DNA of 51,075 nt from Chitinophagales bacterium (GCA_015654695.1 JAATGJ010000080.1:1-51075), one strand, 5' to 3'; shown: positions 1 through 10,311, counted from the stretch's first letter. The notes: generated from the letters alone by a model not told the origin. Numbers and translations: made by a program.

Positions 1-2
1 AT

Positions 3-716
3 GATATTACCACAGCGGGTATTGTACAAACAACAAAATACCTGAACCTGAATGGCTATTACAGGGGGTCTTCGTTTATTACACTTGGGCTGCCATTTAA
101 AAATCCAAAACTCAAAGGGTCAAGCCTCAACTTTACCAATAACCTTTCCTATACTAATGATGTAGGGATGCTACAGGGATCAAAAAACAGGACAAAGACA
201 TTTACAGCTTCACAGGGATCCGGCATCAATTTCAATAAAACAAAATTTGATGTAGGGGTAAGGCTGAACATTGCTTACACCAATGTAAAAGCGACGGTTC
301 ACACCCAGATAAATGAAAATTATTTTACCCAGACCTATTCCGCTGATTTTTCCTATAACTTCCCGAAAAATTTTATTTTTTCCACTGCTTTTGATTATTA
401 CCTGAATACAGGAAGGGGTGAGGGGTATAACCTGAGCATCCCGCTTTGGAACGCCAGCGTGAGCAAACAGGTATTCAAAAAGAAAAATGGCGAGATCAAG
501 CTTTCTGTAAACGATATACTGAACCAAAATCAAAGTATCAGCCGTACGGCTTCAGATAACTATATACAGGACACCCGCAGCATGGTATTGCGCCGCTATT
601 TCATGCTTGGTTTTCTATTCAACCTGAACAGGATGGGAGGAAAGAGTCCGCAATCTCAAATGCCGCCAATGCCCCGTATGATGGAAAGAAGAATGCGCGA
701 TGTACGTGTTGATTAA
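3..716 (+). CDS. Outer-membrane beta-barrel (TonB-receptor-like) protein, 3' part
   Basis: The frame is open from the left edge to a TAA at 714-716, so this is the C-terminal part of a larger gene whose start lies outside. The visible 237 residues are aromatic-rich alternating strands typical of an outer-membrane barrel. The end ([50 protein letters not shown]) aligns by eye with the C-termini of the two full-length barrel genes at 1827 and 45912, so three paralogues of one family occur in the window. Family members carry a CarboxypepD-like domain and a plug-like domain before the barrel; here those are not seen. It probably sits in the outer membrane; the ligand is unknown. A good terminator follows at once. 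Confidence 0.85.
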   Translation, partial: DITTAGIVQTTKYLNLNGYYRGSSFITLGLPFKNPKLKGSSLNFTNNLSYTNDVGMLQGSKNRTKTFTASQGSGINFNKTKFDVGVRLNIAYTNVKATVHTQINENYFTQTYSADFSYNFPKNFIFSTAFDYYLNTGRGEGYNLSIPLWNASVSKQVFKKKNGEIKLSVNDILNQNQSISRTASDNYIQDTRSMVLRRYFMLGFLFNLNRMGGKSPQSQMPPMPRMMERRMRDVRVD

Positions 717-720
717 ATAA

Positions 721-750
721 AAAAACGTCCCGGGTAGCCGGAAACGTTTT
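721..750 (+). terminator. Rho-independent terminator after the first barrel gene
   Basis: Arms AAAACGTCCCGG and CCGGAAACGTTTT pair around GTAG with one small bulge and end in TTTT. It begins five bases after the stop codon. The rest of the gap to 1051 holds no convincing gene; a short CCTGCCGCAGG palindrome lies near 808 and an ACGAA/TTCGT palindrome at 968-980 precedes the next gene. Confidence 0.7.
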
Positions 751-1051
751 AGATATAATGGATGGGTTAGTAAAGAAAAAATTATTTCCTTCTCCTGGCA
801 CAGCCTGCCGCAGGGGATGTTCCTGAAATAAAAATGTATAAAACTGATCTCACTAAACGGAAAATGTTGAAGGAAGGTTTGTAATAATTGTGATAGATCT
901 TTGCTTCTTCGTGAGCATGTACAATGTGCCTGTTTTTCATGATTTGGATCGTTTGATAAAAGACTTAACGAAATATTCGTATTCAAAGTATATAATAACT
1001 GTAATATTTAATAATATTGCGCCTGATTTCTAACCTGTTAAATCCAAACTG

Positions 1052-1627
1052 ATGAAACCATTCGTAAAATTACCTGTACTTTTTACTATTGTCTTTCTTT
1101 CCTTTAATGTCGCTACCGCACAATTTAAGCTCAATCCCGTCAACACTATTGCCAGGGATGTCAAAAAAGTAATTGATGCTTATCCCGTTCATTTTGATAA
1201 TATAATCGGCGAAGCCATTATACAAAATCCGCAGTCAACCGACTACCAGTGCAATTTTAAAGTGAGCGGCGCGGAAGAATGTATCATTACCAGGTACACG
1301 GGAAAGAAGAACCAGGTAAGCAGTTGGCAGGCATTAATGCTGACAACAGAGAACTTTGAAGATGCGAAGAAAAAGTTCAAAACGCTTTATACGCAGCTCA
1401 ACAATCTTTCTGTAAAAACAATGCACCTGTCAGGCGTATATGAATCCCCGGTTGAAGAAAAGAAATTCAGCAGCGTCCTTTTTTCATTTGATCCGGCAGA
1501 TGAATCATTAAAGAAATTAAAAGTGGAATTGGTCATAGAAGCTGAAGGAATGGACTGGAAAGTGAAAGTGCTGGTCTATGACCGCGACAGGAATGATGAT
1601 GAAAGAGGAGATACTATCGAGAACTAA
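1052..1627 (+). CDS. Small secreted protein of unknown function
   Basis: The 191-residue product starts with a clear signal peptide (about residues 1-23, cut after ATA before Gln) and has no further membrane segment, so it is probably periplasmic or surface-associated. I do not recognise a named domain. The middle contains a Cys pair (YQCNFKV and EECIIT) and many alternating hydrophobic/charged stretches that suggest a mixed alpha/beta fold. It ends in a very acidic tail (DRDRNDDERGD). It stands alone, between the terminator of one barrel gene and the promoter of the next, on the same strand as both. A role beside the barrel proteins is only a guess from position. Confidence 0.7.
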   Translation: MKPFVKLPVLFTIVFLSFNVATAQFKLNPVNTIARDVKKVIDAYPVHFDNIIGEAIIQNPQSTDYQCNFKVSGAEECIITRYTGKKNQVSSWQALMLTTENFEDAKKKFKTLYTQLNNLSVKTMHLSGVYESPVEEKKFSSVLFSFDPADESLKKLKVELVIEAEGMDWKVKVLVYDRDRNDDERGDTIEN

Positions 1628-1741
1628 GAGATAAAAGATGAAAGCTTACTTCCTGCCAGCTATAAATAATTTCAAAATCAAAGACCGTATTTTCCTTTTC
1701 TCTTTCACTCTCCAAAGCTTGCCGAAGGATGAACTCTTAGC

Positions 1742-1769
1742 CATTAACATTCATTAACATTAAAGCAAG
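1742..1769 (+). promoter_or_regulatory. Direct-repeat operator candidate, shared with the kinase promoter
   Basis: TTAACAT occurs at 1744 and again exactly 10 bases on at 1754, and a TTAACC follows at 1775. The 28 bases starting here match 21 of 28 positions, without gaps, to 15193-15220 upstream of the histidine kinase/OmpR-type pair. A 10-base period fits a winged-helix regulator binding in tandem. A weak -7 box (TATTTTCG, 1802-1809) lies 33 bases downstream, and the receptor start follows at 1827. Confidence 0.5.
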
Positions 1770-1826
1770 CCTGGTTAACCCGCTTTGTCACCGTGTAAGA
1801 ATATTTTCGTAGCTGAAACAACAGTT

Positions 1827-4655
1827 ATGAGAAAAATATACCTGGCGATGGGCTTTGTTCTTTTTACCGTCATTGCATTTGCTCAAAAAAATGGTAGTGT
1901 AAAAGGCCTTGCATTTGATACCCTCTCTCATCAGCCGGTTGCCGGCGCTACTGTTACAGTAGTGGAGAAAAAAGATTCTTCACTTGTTTCCTTTACCATG
2001 ACAGATAATGAAGGCCGTTTTGAACTGACAGGTATTCCTAATGGTGAATACCGGGTAATGATCACGCATGTCAATTACCATAACACGAATATCTTATTTA
2101 CGATCAGTGATAATAACAAGAAACAGGACCTCGCCAATATCACGATGAATGATAAAAACAAAATACTCGCCGAAGTAATTGTAACGAATGAAGCGCCGCC
2201 GGTAACCATGGTCGGCGATACGGTACAGTATAATGCCGCTTCTTTCAAAGTACAGCCCAATGCAAGCGTAGAACAATTATTAAAGAAACTACCGGGAGTA
2301 AAAGTAGAAAAAGACGGAACCGTAAAGGCGCAGGGTGAAAAGGTAAGCCGGGTGTTGGTGGACGGAAAAGAGTTTTTTGGTAACGACCCGAAGATCGCCA
2401 CTAAAAACTTACCGGCTGATGCGGTTGACAAAGTACAGGTATATGATAAGCAAAGCGACCAGGCGCAGCTTACAGGATTTGAAGACGGCAACTATGAAAA
2501 AACGATCAACCTGAAACTGAAGAAGGATAAAAAGAAAGGTGTTTTCGGGAAAGTAACTGCAGGAGCAGGTAACAAGAAACGCTATGAAGGAAAGTTCAAC
2601 GTCAATTCCTTTAAGGGTGCCAGACAATTATCGGCTATCGGTATGGGAAATAATACCAATGCGGAAGGCTTTTCTTTTATGGATATTCTAAACTTCACCG
2701 GGGAACTGGCAAGGATGCAGAGAAATTCTGGCGGTGGTGGTAATATTAATATCAACATCTCGGGAGATGAAGCAGCAGCACTTGGTGTTGGCGGTAACCG
2801 TAATAGCGGTATCAATACTGCATGGGGAGGAGGACTGAATTATAATAATATAATAGGAACTAAACTGGATTTCCAGAGCAACTATTTCTACAACCGTTTT
2901 AATCCAAATATTGAAAGACATATCAACCGGCAGAACTTTTTGCCCGGTACTACCAGTTATTATAACCAGAATTCATTTTCCGATAATTTAAATAATACCC
3001 ACCGGTTCAACCTGAATTCTCTTTACCAGGTTGATTCGATGACTTCACTGCGCATTACCCCTTCGTTCAGTTATCAGAAAACAAGGAACAGGTCAGTAAC
3101 GGATTATAAAACCCTGGCGGATGCCCATGCAAAAATCAATGAAGGGGGCACCAGCAATCTCTCAAATAATGAAGGATTTAATTTTCGCAACGATCTTATA
3201 TTCCGTAAAAAATTCAAACGCAAAGGAAGAACGTTTTCACTTTCATTGCAAACCAGCCTGAATGAAAGTGATGGTGATGGCAGCCTGAACTCAATTACCA
3301 ATTTTTATGACCCCTCTTCAGGAACCCTGGTGAAAAGAGATACGTTAAACCAGCAGAATAGTAATAACAGCAGCCTGCGAAGCTATAGTGCAAGAGCCGT
3401 TTATACAGAACCTGTTTTCAAAAGATCATTGCTGGAGTTCAGTATAGGGAAAAGTAACAGCAAAAACATTTCAGAACTCACTACTTACGATTATAACAGG
3501 CAAACAGGAAAATATGATAACCTGAATACCGTGCAGACCAATGATTATCAAAATATCTATGGCTTCACCAATGCTGGTTTCTGGATGCGTACGCAAAAGA
3601 AAAAATACAATTACTCTTTCGGTCTTAGCTGGCAGCAGGCCAAACTGGAAGGCAAGATCAGCACTGGTATAAAAGATTCTGTGATCAGCAAAACATTCCG
3701 CAACCTGTTGCCCAATGCAAGTTTCAGGTATAATATTTCCCGGTTTAAAAGTTTTTCGATTACCTATGGTGCGAATACCAATCAACCTAATATAACCCAG
3801 TTGCAACCCGTACCTGATCTTACTAACCGTCTGAACATACGCCAGGGTAACCCGGATCTGAAACAAGAGTATAATCATAACATACAAGCCAGCCTGAACT
3901 TGCTGAGTCCTTATAAGAATAAGAACCTGTTCCTGTTCCTCACCATGCAAACCACAAGGAATAAGATCGTGAACTATGATTCGGTGAACCTGCAAACCGG
4001 TGTGAGATATACCAAGCCCGTAAATGTAAACGGCGTTTATAATTTTAACAGTAATATCAGTTACAGCGTGCCGGTTCGTTTCCTGAAAGGCACAATAGAA
4101 CTTGGTGGCAGGGCAAGCTATTTTAAAGGAAAACAATTCATCAACTCCTTTGCCAACAATACAAAAGCATGGGCGCTCGGGCCAGAGATAAGGCTGGATA
4201 TGAATCCCACTGACAAGTTGAATGTTTCTGTAAGCACTAACCTGGATTATAACAATACACAGTATTCGTTGCAATCTGCCATGAATACGAATTATATCTC
4301 ACAGGAATACAGTGGCTCTTTTGACTGGCAGTTACCTAAACAGTTTTCCCTGTCAACAGATTTTACTTATACCATCAATAGCCAGCGGGCAGCCGGCTTC
4401 AATACCAAAGTACCTATATGGAATGCCAGTATCAGCAAACAATTCCTGAGATACAACCGGGGTGAATTGAAGTTGAGCGCCTCCGACCTGATGAATAAGA
4501 ATGTTGGCATCAGCCGCACTACCAATCAGAATTATATTGAGGACAGCCGGGTCAATATACTGCGCCGTTTCTTTATGCTGAGCTTTACCTATAGTCTCAG
4601 TAAGACCGGCTTGAATAATGCAGGCAGTGGTGGAATGAGAGTAATAACAAGATAA
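1827..4655 (+). CDS. Outer-membrane beta-barrel protein with CarboxypepD-like N-terminus
   Basis: I chose the ATG at 1827 because it opens a good signal peptide (MRKIYLAMGFVLFTVIAFAQ); the longer frame needs a TTG start and hides it. The 942-residue product has a carboxypeptidase-regulatory-like beta-sandwich (about 23-110), a plug-like region with the family signatures GDTVQYNAASFKV, LLKKLPGVKVEKDGTVKAQG and VLVDGKEFFGND, then a long barrel of aromatic-rich strands ending in FTYSLSK. A Gly/Asn-rich stretch (GGGGNININISGD) lies at the start of the barrel. Related proteins are TonB-receptor-like outer-membrane proteins of Bacteroidota; no SusD partner is adjacent, so nutrient uptake is not assured. 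Its promoter carries the same operator-like repeat as the two-component operon at 15269, so control by that system is likely. Confidence 0.88.
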   Translation: MRKIYLAMGFVLFTVIAFAQKNGSVKGLAFDTLSHQPVAGATVTVVEKKDSSLVSFTMTDNEGRFELTGIPNGEYRVMITHVNYHNTNILFTISDNNKKQDLANITMNDKNKILAEVIVTNEAPPVTMVGDTVQYNAASFKVQPNASVEQLLKKLPGVKVEKDGTVKAQGEKVSRVLVDGKEFFGNDPKIATKNLPADAVDKVQVYDKQSDQAQLTGFEDGNYEKTINLKLKKDKKKGVFGKVTAGAGNKKRYEGKFNVNSFKGARQLSAIGMGNNTNAEGFSFMDILNFTGELARMQRNSGGGGNININISGDEAAALGVGGNRNSGINTAWGGGLNYNNIIGTKLDFQSNYFYNRFNPNIERHINRQNFLPGTTSYYNQNSFSDNLNNTHRFNLNSLYQVDSMTSLRITPSFSYQKTRNRSVTDYKTLADAHAKINEGGTSNLSNNEGFNFRNDLIFRKKFKRKGRTFSLSLQTSLNESDGDGSLNSITNFYDPSSGTLVKRDTLNQQNSNNSSLRSYSARAVYTEPVFKRSLLEFSIGKSNSKNISELTTYDYNRQTGKYDNLNTVQTNDYQNIYGFTNAGFWMRTQKKKYNYSFGLSWQQAKLEGKISTGIKDSVISKTFRNLLPNASFRYNISRFKSFSITYGANTNQPNITQLQPVPDLTNRLNIRQGNPDLKQEYNHNIQASLNLLSPYKNKNLFLFLTMQTTRNKIVNYDSVNLQTGVRYTKPVNVNGVYNFNSNISYSVPVRFLKGTIELGGRASYFKGKQFINSFANNTKAWALGPEIRLDMNPTDKLNVSVSTNLDYNNTQYSLQSAMNTNYISQEYSGSFDWQLPKQFSLSTDFTYTINSQRAAGFNTKVPIWNASISKQFLRYNRGELKLSASDLMNKNVGISRTTNQNYIEDSRVNILRRFFMLSFTYSLSKTGLNNAGSGGMRVITR

Positions 4656-4684
4656 ACCTGATGAAAACAATATTCAACCAAGGA

Positions 4685-6385
4685 TCATGCAAGCGGCAAT
4701 TGAAAACTAAATTTGCTTCCTTCGCCATAATTGCTTTCCGCCCAGGCCTTGCCGCCCATTGCCTCAATGAATTCTTTGCAGATCGCCAACCCGATCCCCG
4801 ATCCCTTTTTATCGGACCGGCCGGGTATTTGAAAGTAACGTTCAAATATCCTGCTGAGGTATGATTGATCAATTCCTGAACCTCTATCGGTAACTGAAAA
4901 AATAATTTGTTTGCCTGTTTTCTCTACGGACACAATAATAGCGCTTCCGGGTGGCGAGTACCTGATCGCATTGGTCAAAAAATTATTCAACACCCAGCTT
5001 ATTTTATCCGCATCCGTATGGATGCCGGGAAGATCATCTTCCAGTTTTTTCTCAATAGTAATATTCTTTTCCCTTGCGGTATTACTAATTGCCTCTATGG
5101 AAGTTTCTACTACCGGGTAAGGGCTGACATACTGCATATTCAACTGTATCTTTCCCGCTTCTACCTGCGACATATTCAGCAACTCGCTTAATATTTTAAG
5201 CATGCGCTGGTTATCATTTTTCAGTTGCTGCACCAATTCTTTTTGTTCACTGCTTAATTCCCCGATACGGCTATCTTCCAAGAGTTTCAGACTAAAGTCA
5301 GAAGAGGCAAGCGGCGTTTTTAATTCATGTGATACCGTAGCAATAAAATTGGTCTTGGCCACATCCAGTTCTTTGAACGAAGTGATATTTTTTAACACAA
5401 TAACATTACCGATCTTTTCTCCACGCTGGGTGATGTCAACCATCTCTTTGGTGAAATAGTTTTCCTTACTATCCACTACTATTTTAAAAGGAATATTATT
5501 TTCCTCTTTTACAAGAAACCTGAACAAGTCATTCTTTTTTTGCACGGCTTCCTGCGGCTGGCCCACTATTTCCAGCTCCTGCAGGTTAATTAGCTGCAGG
5601 GCTTGCTGGTTGGCAAAAAGTATCAATCCTTTATTGTCTATACCTATGCTTGCATCCTTCAGGGAATTGATCACTGTTTCGGCCCTTTGCTTTTCGAATA
5701 AAATTTTTGACAAATTGCTATGCTCATATTCATCCAGCTTCTCCGCCATACTATTAAACGCATCGGCCATTTGACCGAATTCATCTTTACGGTTCAGGTG
5801 GATACGTTCGCTATAGTTTTTGCCGGCTATCGCCTTAATACCTTCCGTCAGTTTGGCAATGGGTGAAGCAACCAATGAAGGGAAATTAAAAACAAACGTC
5901 AGCCCAAGCAGTGTACAAATAGTAAGGATAAACGTGATGATGGTTTTAGCATTTTCCGCTGAAGCCTTAGCGGCAAGGTTCTTATTATTGATCGCCTGCA
6001 GGTTCAGTTGCATGATGCCGCTGATATTTTTCCGGATTAACGACCGCAGTGAATCAACAGATTTTTTTTTCTTTAACTCATTAAAATTCTTCCGCAATGA
6101 TACTGTCATTTCTTTTTCAGAAGGTTCGGTGATGTTCTTTTCCTGCTGTTGAAGGCTTTCCTCAAAATTATTATACGCATTCATGCTGTCTCCACCATTC
6201 AATTCATCCAGTTCCTTCAGCATATCCCTTGAATAGTTCAGCGTTTCATAGTTGTTTTTTACAATATCCTTTGCTTCTTCCGTAATCCGGTTAAAATAAA
6301 AAAAACTGACCGCACCCACCAGTACGAGCAGTGCGAAGAGAAAAATGCCTCCAAGGGCTACTTTCGTTTTTAGTTTAATCGCCAT
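4685..6385 (-). CDS. Membrane sensor histidine kinase paired with the KdpD half
   Basis: The 566-residue protein has one transmembrane helix near the N-terminus (about 12-31), a helical periplasmic region, a second helix (about 148-172), a HAMP linker, a PAS-like domain (about 235-335), a HisKA domain with phospho-acceptor His353 (VSHELKTPLAS) and an ATPase domain with N-box NNFLTNAIRY, G1 DRGSGI and G2 GSGIGLAICK. Its start shares one base with the stop of the KdpD-like gene (TGATG), so the two are co-translated. In E. coli one KdpD polypeptide holds both parts; here they are separate proteins. It probably senses potassium or envelope state and phosphorylates the NtrC-type regulator at 12572-13903, since no KdpE-type regulator is adjacent. 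Confidence 0.88.
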   Translation of the reverse strand: MAIKLKTKVALGGIFLFALLVLVGAVSFFYFNRITEEAKDIVKNNYETLNYSRDMLKELDELNGGDSMNAYNNFEESLQQQEKNITEPSEKEMTVSLRKNFNELKKKKSVDSLRSLIRKNISGIMQLNLQAINNKNLAAKASAENAKTIITFILTICTLLGLTFVFNFPSLVASPIAKLTEGIKAIAGKNYSERIHLNRKDEFGQMADAFNSMAEKLDEYEHSNLSKILFEKQRAETVINSLKDASIGIDNKGLILFANQQALQLINLQELEIVGQPQEAVQKKNDLFRFLVKEENNIPFKIVVDSKENYFTKEMVDITQRGEKIGNVIVLKNITSFKELDVAKTNFIATVSHELKTPLASSDFSLKLLEDSRIGELSSEQKELVQQLKNDNQRMLKILSELLNMSQVEAGKIQLNMQYVSPYPVVETSIEAISNTAREKNITIEKKLEDDLPGIHTDADKISWVLNNFLTNAIRYSPPGSAIIVSVEKTGKQIIFSVTDRGSGIDQSYLSRIFERYFQIPGRSDKKGSGIGLAICKEFIEAMGGKAWAESNYGEGSKFSFQLPLA

Positions 6386-7506
6386 CAGGATAGTATGATC
6401 AGGTCAACATCGTTTTTAGAAAGTGTTTTTAATAACTGGTTGAAAACATTGGTTTTCAAAATAACCTGGAACAAATTTAGGTGGGGCTTGCCGATACAAA
6501 CCGTAGTTATGTGTTTTTCTTCTACTGTGTCCATAATTACATCGGAGACATTACTGCCTTTTACCTGCAAAACCTCCGCACCAAGTTCCGTGGCGTTTTT
6601 AAAGTTATTGATAAGATGACGTTGTGCCGCCAAAGGAATTTTATCTAATGATTCTTTGGGCGTCTGTACATACAGCACATACCATTTGCTATTGTAATAA
6701 GAAGCTAACCTGGCCGTTTTCCGGATAATAGTCTGCGCCATTTCGTGGTTGGAGGAAATGCAGGCCAGGAAATGTTCATGCCGCCAGGGCCTTTCTTTAG
6801 CCGTTACTTCATGATCCACCTTTCTCTCTACCTGGCCGGCTACTTCCTTTAGCGCCAGCTCACGTAATTGTAAGATCTTTTCAGACTGGAAAAAGTTTTG
6901 TAAAGCCTGTTGCACTTTACTGTGGTCGTATATCTTTCCTTCTTTCAGTCGTGTGATCAGTTCATCGGCTGTCAGGTCAATATTTACCACCTCATCAGCT
7001 AATTGTAATATTTTATCCGGTACCCTTTCTTTTACTTCTACCCCCGTAATCTCTTTTACATCCTCGTTGATGCTTTCAATATGCTGGATATTGATAGCCG
7101 ATATCACATTGATACCTGCATCAATTATATCCAATACATCTTGCCATCTTTTTTCATTCTTACTGCCGGGAATATTGGTATGTGCGAGTTCATCAATGAT
7201 CACTACTTCTGGCTGCAATAAAAAAATGGCCTGTACATCTAGCTCATCCAGTTCTTTGCCTTTATAAAAAACTTTTCTTCTTGGAATAAACGGTAATCCT
7301 TCTACCAACGCTTCCGTTTCTTTTCTTCCATGCGTTTCTACATAGCCGACTCTTATGTTCACTCCATTGCGGAGCAGCGTATGCGCTTCCTGCAGCATGC
7401 GGTAGCTCTTTCCCACACCGGCGCTCATGCCAATATAGATTTTCAGCTTTCCTTTTTTCTCCTGCTGAATCTTAGCTAACCATTTATCTGCTTCGTTTTC
7501 CGGCAT
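6385..7506 (-). CDS. kdpD: KdpD-like sensor, N-terminal half (KdpD + USP domains)
   Basis: The 373-residue protein matches the cytoplasmic N-terminal part of KdpD: Walker A GMSAGVGKS (26-34), the signatures VGYVETHGR and IIDELAHTNIPGS (Walker B-like), INIQHIESIN and VPDKILQLADEV, followed by a universal-stress-protein-like domain (about 250-373). No membrane segment or kinase domain is present; those are in the overlapping downstream gene. Full KdpD proteins are about 900 residues, so this is the sensory half of a split KdpD. It would bind ATP and modulate the kinase partner in response to low potassium. It follows kdpC with a 58-base gap on the same strand. Confidence 0.9.
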   Translation of the reverse strand: MPENEADKWLAKIQQEKKGKLKIYIGMSAGVGKSYRMLQEAHTLLRNGVNIRVGYVETHGRKETEALVEGLPFIPRRKVFYKGKELDELDVQAIFLLQPEVVIIDELAHTNIPGSKNEKRWQDVLDIIDAGINVISAINIQHIESINEDVKEITGVEVKERVPDKILQLADEVVNIDLTADELITRLKEGKIYDHSKVQQALQNFFQSEKILQLRELALKEVAGQVERKVDHEVTAKERPWRHEHFLACISSNHEMAQTIIRKTARLASYYNSKWYVLYVQTPKESLDKIPLAAQRHLINNFKNATELGAEVLQVKGSNVSDVIMDTVEEKHITTVCIGKPHLNLFQVILKTNVFNQLLKTLSKNDVDLIILS

Positions 7507-7564
7507 ATATTTTTTATGTTATCATCTTCTGTTAAACACCCCGCCACCTGTTTCATCCCGTTAA

Positions 7565-8128
7565 TCATAGTTCAGACATCTTATCCAACCCAATATTTAA
7601 TTTTAAAACATTTACAAGGGAAGGCCCGCCCAACAATGATGTCTCAATATGTTCGTCAACTAAAGTTCTCACTTTATTTTCTTGCAGCTTTCTTATAGCC
7701 GCCACGCGTTTTACCTGTACATACGCAGAAGCGGGTGAAATATCAGGATCCAAACCGCTGCCACTTGCAGTAACGAGGTCAGCAGGTATTTCTTCTTTTT
7801 TAATGCCGGGGTTATGAACCAAAAAACTATCAATCCTGTCCTGTACAATTTTTAAGTACTCAGGATTAGATGGCCCTTTGTTGCTGCCTGCTGAACCAGC
7901 GGCATTATAATCAACAGCAGAAGGTCTTCCCCGGAAGTATTTATCTTCTGTAAACTTTTGCCCCACTCTTTCATACCCCACTACTTTGCCATTTACAGAA
8001 AGGGTTTCACCTTTTCCGCCACCGGGTGTTACTTTACCAATACCTGCAATCAATAAAGGATATAATACTGCACACAATATGATCATCACCAGTGTCAGTT
8101 TCAGGGATATTAATACATTCTTTTTCAT
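7565..8128 (-). CDS. kdpC: Potassium-transporting ATPase subunit C
   Basis: The 187-residue protein has the usual KdpC size and layout: one N-terminal transmembrane helix (about 9-30) and a periplasmic domain. Family signatures are FRGRPSAVDYNAAGSAGSNKGPSNP and SGSGLDPDISPASAYVQVKRVA, the most conserved KdpC block. KdpC is an accessory subunit that stabilises and assists the KdpFABC high-affinity potassium pump. It lies 88 bases after kdpB, and the gap contains a strong hairpin (8162-8203). Confidence 0.95.
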   Translation of the reverse strand: MKKNVLISLKLTLVMIILCAVLYPLLIAGIGKVTPGGGKGETLSVNGKVVGYERVGQKFTEDKYFRGRPSAVDYNAAGSAGSNKGPSNPEYLKIVQDRIDSFLVHNPGIKKEEIPADLVTASGSGLDPDISPASAYVQVKRVAAIRKLQENKVRTLVDEHIETSLLGGPSLVNVLKLNIGLDKMSEL

Positions 8129-8161
8129 TTTATTTTCAATTAAGTTGTTAGCCGGTAAGAC

Positions 8162-8203
8162 TGTAAGTCGGTAAGAGATGCTATTCCCCGTCTTTCCGAC
8201 TTA
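8162..8203 (-). promoter_or_regulatory. Stem-loop between kdpB and kdpC
   Basis: Arms 8162-8175 (GTAAGTCGGTAAGA) and 8190-8203 (TCTTTCCGACTTAC) pair over 14 bases with one mismatch around a 14-base loop. No U-run follows on the minus strand, so it is unlikely to terminate. It could be an RNA-processing or stability site that sets the kdpC level, or part of a dispersed intergenic repeat; a second copy of CGGTAAGA lies at 8152-8159. Confidence 0.5.
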
Positions 8204-8216
8204 CCAGCAATTTTTT

Positions 8217-10298
8217 TTACATAAATACACCAAGCAGCATATCAATCAATTTTATTCCAATAAATGGTGCGATGATGCCGCCCAGACCGTAGATCAGCAG
8301 GTTTCTTCTCAGCAATGCAGAAGCGCCGATGGGTTTATACGCCACACCTTTTAATGCCAGTGGTATCAGCATCGGGATAATAATAGCATTAAAGATCACA
8401 GCGGATAAAATGGCTGACTCAGGGCTTTTCAGGTTCATTATATTCAACGACTGCAATGCGGGTATGGATGCAATGAACAATGCAGGTACGATGGCAAAAT
8501 ATTTCGCTACATCATTGGCAATAGAAAAAGTAGTCAGCGTTCCCCTTGTTATTAATAATTGTTTACCTATCTCCACTACTTCTATCAGTTTTGTGGGGTC
8601 ATTGTCCAGGTCAATCATGTTGCCTGCTTCTTTAGCAGCCTGTGTACCGCTGTTCATAGACACTCCTACATCCGCCTGGGCTAGTGCAGGTGCATCGTTG
8701 GTACCATCCCCCATCATCGCCACCAGTTTACCTGAAGACTGTTCCTGGCGGATATAGTTCATTTTATCTTCCGGTTTTGCTTCCGCAATAAAATCATCCA
8801 CACCGGCTACATTGGCGATGTATTTTGCTGTAAGCGGGTTATCACCGGTAACCATTACAGTCTTCACCCCCATCTTACGCAGACGTTCAAAACGCTCCTG
8901 TATGCCGGGTTTGATAATATCCTGTAATTCTATTACTCCTTTTATCTCATCATCTACGGCTACTACCAGTGGTGTACCGCCATTGCCGGCAATTAGTTTT
9001 ACTTTTTCTTCAGTTTCTGCAGGCACAGTATTGCCCGCTTTGACTGTCATATTACGGATAGCATCGAAAGCGCCTTTGCGTATCCTTGTTCCGTTTGCCA
9101 TAGTCACGCCACTGCTTCTTGTCTCTGCAGTAAATTTGATAAACCGCGCTCCACTCAAATCCTCACTGAACAGAATAACTTTTGAGGTATCCGATTTTTC
9201 AATATTACTTTTTGCCAGCTCAATGATTGATTTTCCCTCAGGAGTATCATCCGACATCGAGCTTAATGCAGATATGCGTATAAATTCTTTATTGCTGACA
9301 CCATTGGCCGGGTAAAAATTGGTAGCCTTCCTGTTACCAATAGTGATCGTACCTGTTTTATCCAGTAACAAAACATCTATGTCCCCCGCAGTTTCTACTG
9401 CTTTACCGCTTTTTGCAATTACGTTGGCCCTTAATGCCCTGTCCATACCTGCGATGCCGATAGCAGATAGCAGGCCGCCGATAGTTGTCGGTATTAAACA
9501 AACAAATAAAGAAATGAATGCCGCAATCGTAATGGGTGTATTGGCATAGTCAGCAAATGGCTTCAGCGTTACACACACAATAATGAAGATAAGTGTGAAT
9601 GCCGCCAATAATATAGTCAATGCAATTTCATTAGGCGTTTTTTGCCTGGAAGCCCCTTCTACCAAAGCTATCATTTTATCCAGGAAGGATTCACCCGGTG
9701 CTGTTGTTACTTTCACTATGATACGGTCACTCAAGATTTTGGTGCCTCCTGTTACAGATGATTTATCACCACCGGCTTCCCGGATAACAGGAGCGGATTC
9801 ACCCGTAATAGCTGACTCATCAATCGTAGCAATACCTTTAACGATCTCACCATCCATCGGAATAATATCTCCCGCTTCGCATACAAAGTGATCACCCAGC
9901 TTTAAGGTGGATGAAGCCACAACAGTAGTTTCTTTACTAAACCCGTTTCCTGTCGCAGTTATTTTTTTAGCAGGTGTATCCTCTCTTGTCTTACGCAGGC
10001 TTTCCGCTTGTGCTTTACCCCTTGCTTCCGCTAATGCTTCAGCAAAGTTGGCGAAGAGCACCGTGATAAAAAGGATAGCGAATATGGTAATATTATACCA
10101 CAATGCGCCTTGCGTAGTATCGCCGGTAACTGCCTGCCAGGCCGAAACAACCAGCATGACCGCAGTACCTATCTCTACTGTAAACATCACCGGGTTCTTT
10201 ATCATTAGCGCCGGGTTCAGCTTTATAAAAGATTGTTGGATAGCAGTGCCGGTCAGCGCAGGATCGAATAATTTTATAGAACGTTTTCTTTGTTTCAT
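8217..10298 (-). CDS. kdpB: Potassium-transporting P-type ATPase subunit B
   Basis: The 693-residue protein is a P-type ATPase of the Kdp class. It shows the actuator motif AITGESAPV, the phosphorylation motif DKTGTIT with Asp313, and the hinge motifs [14 protein letters not shown] and [19 protein letters not shown]. Membrane segments lie near 35-75, 215-260 and 575-690, as expected. KdpB hydrolyses ATP to drive potassium through KdpA. Length agrees with the family (about 680). It starts 14 bases after kdpA in the order F-A-B-C. Confidence 0.97.
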   Translation of the reverse strand: MKQRKRSIKLFDPALTGTAIQQSFIKLNPALMIKNPVMFTVEIGTAVMLVVSAWQAVTGDTTQGALWYNITIFAILFITVLFANFAEALAEARGKAQAESLRKTREDTPAKKITATGNGFSKETTVVASSTLKLGDHFVCEAGDIIPMDGEIVKGIATIDESAITGESAPVIREAGGDKSSVTGGTKILSDRIIVKVTTAPGESFLDKMIALVEGASRQKTPNEIALTILLAAFTLIFIIVCVTLKPFADYANTPITIAAFISLFVCLIPTTIGGLLSAIGIAGMDRALRANVIAKSGKAVETAGDIDVLLLDKTGTITIGNRKATNFYPANGVSNKEFIRISALSSMSDDTPEGKSIIELAKSNIEKSDTSKVILFSEDLSGARFIKFTAETRSSGVTMANGTRIRKGAFDAIRNMTVKAGNTVPAETEEKVKLIAGNGGTPLVVAVDDEIKGVIELQDIIKPGIQERFERLRKMGVKTVMVTGDNPLTAKYIANVAGVDDFIAEAKPEDKMNYIRQEQSSGKLVAMMGDGTNDAPALAQADVGVSMNSGTQAAKEAGNMIDLDNDPTKLIEVVEIGKQLLITRGTLTTFSIANDVAKYFAIVPALFIASIPALQSLNIMNLKSPESAILSAVIFNAIIIPMLIPLALKGVAYKPIGASALLRRNLLIYGLGGIIAPFIGIKLIDMLLGVFM

Positions 10299-10311
10299 AA
10301 TAGATCAGTAT

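Noticed and set aside
3471-4274. Minus-strand open frame of 267 codons
   Set aside because: It is antisense to the barrel-coding region of the gene at 1827 and reflects codon bias; no domain or start context.
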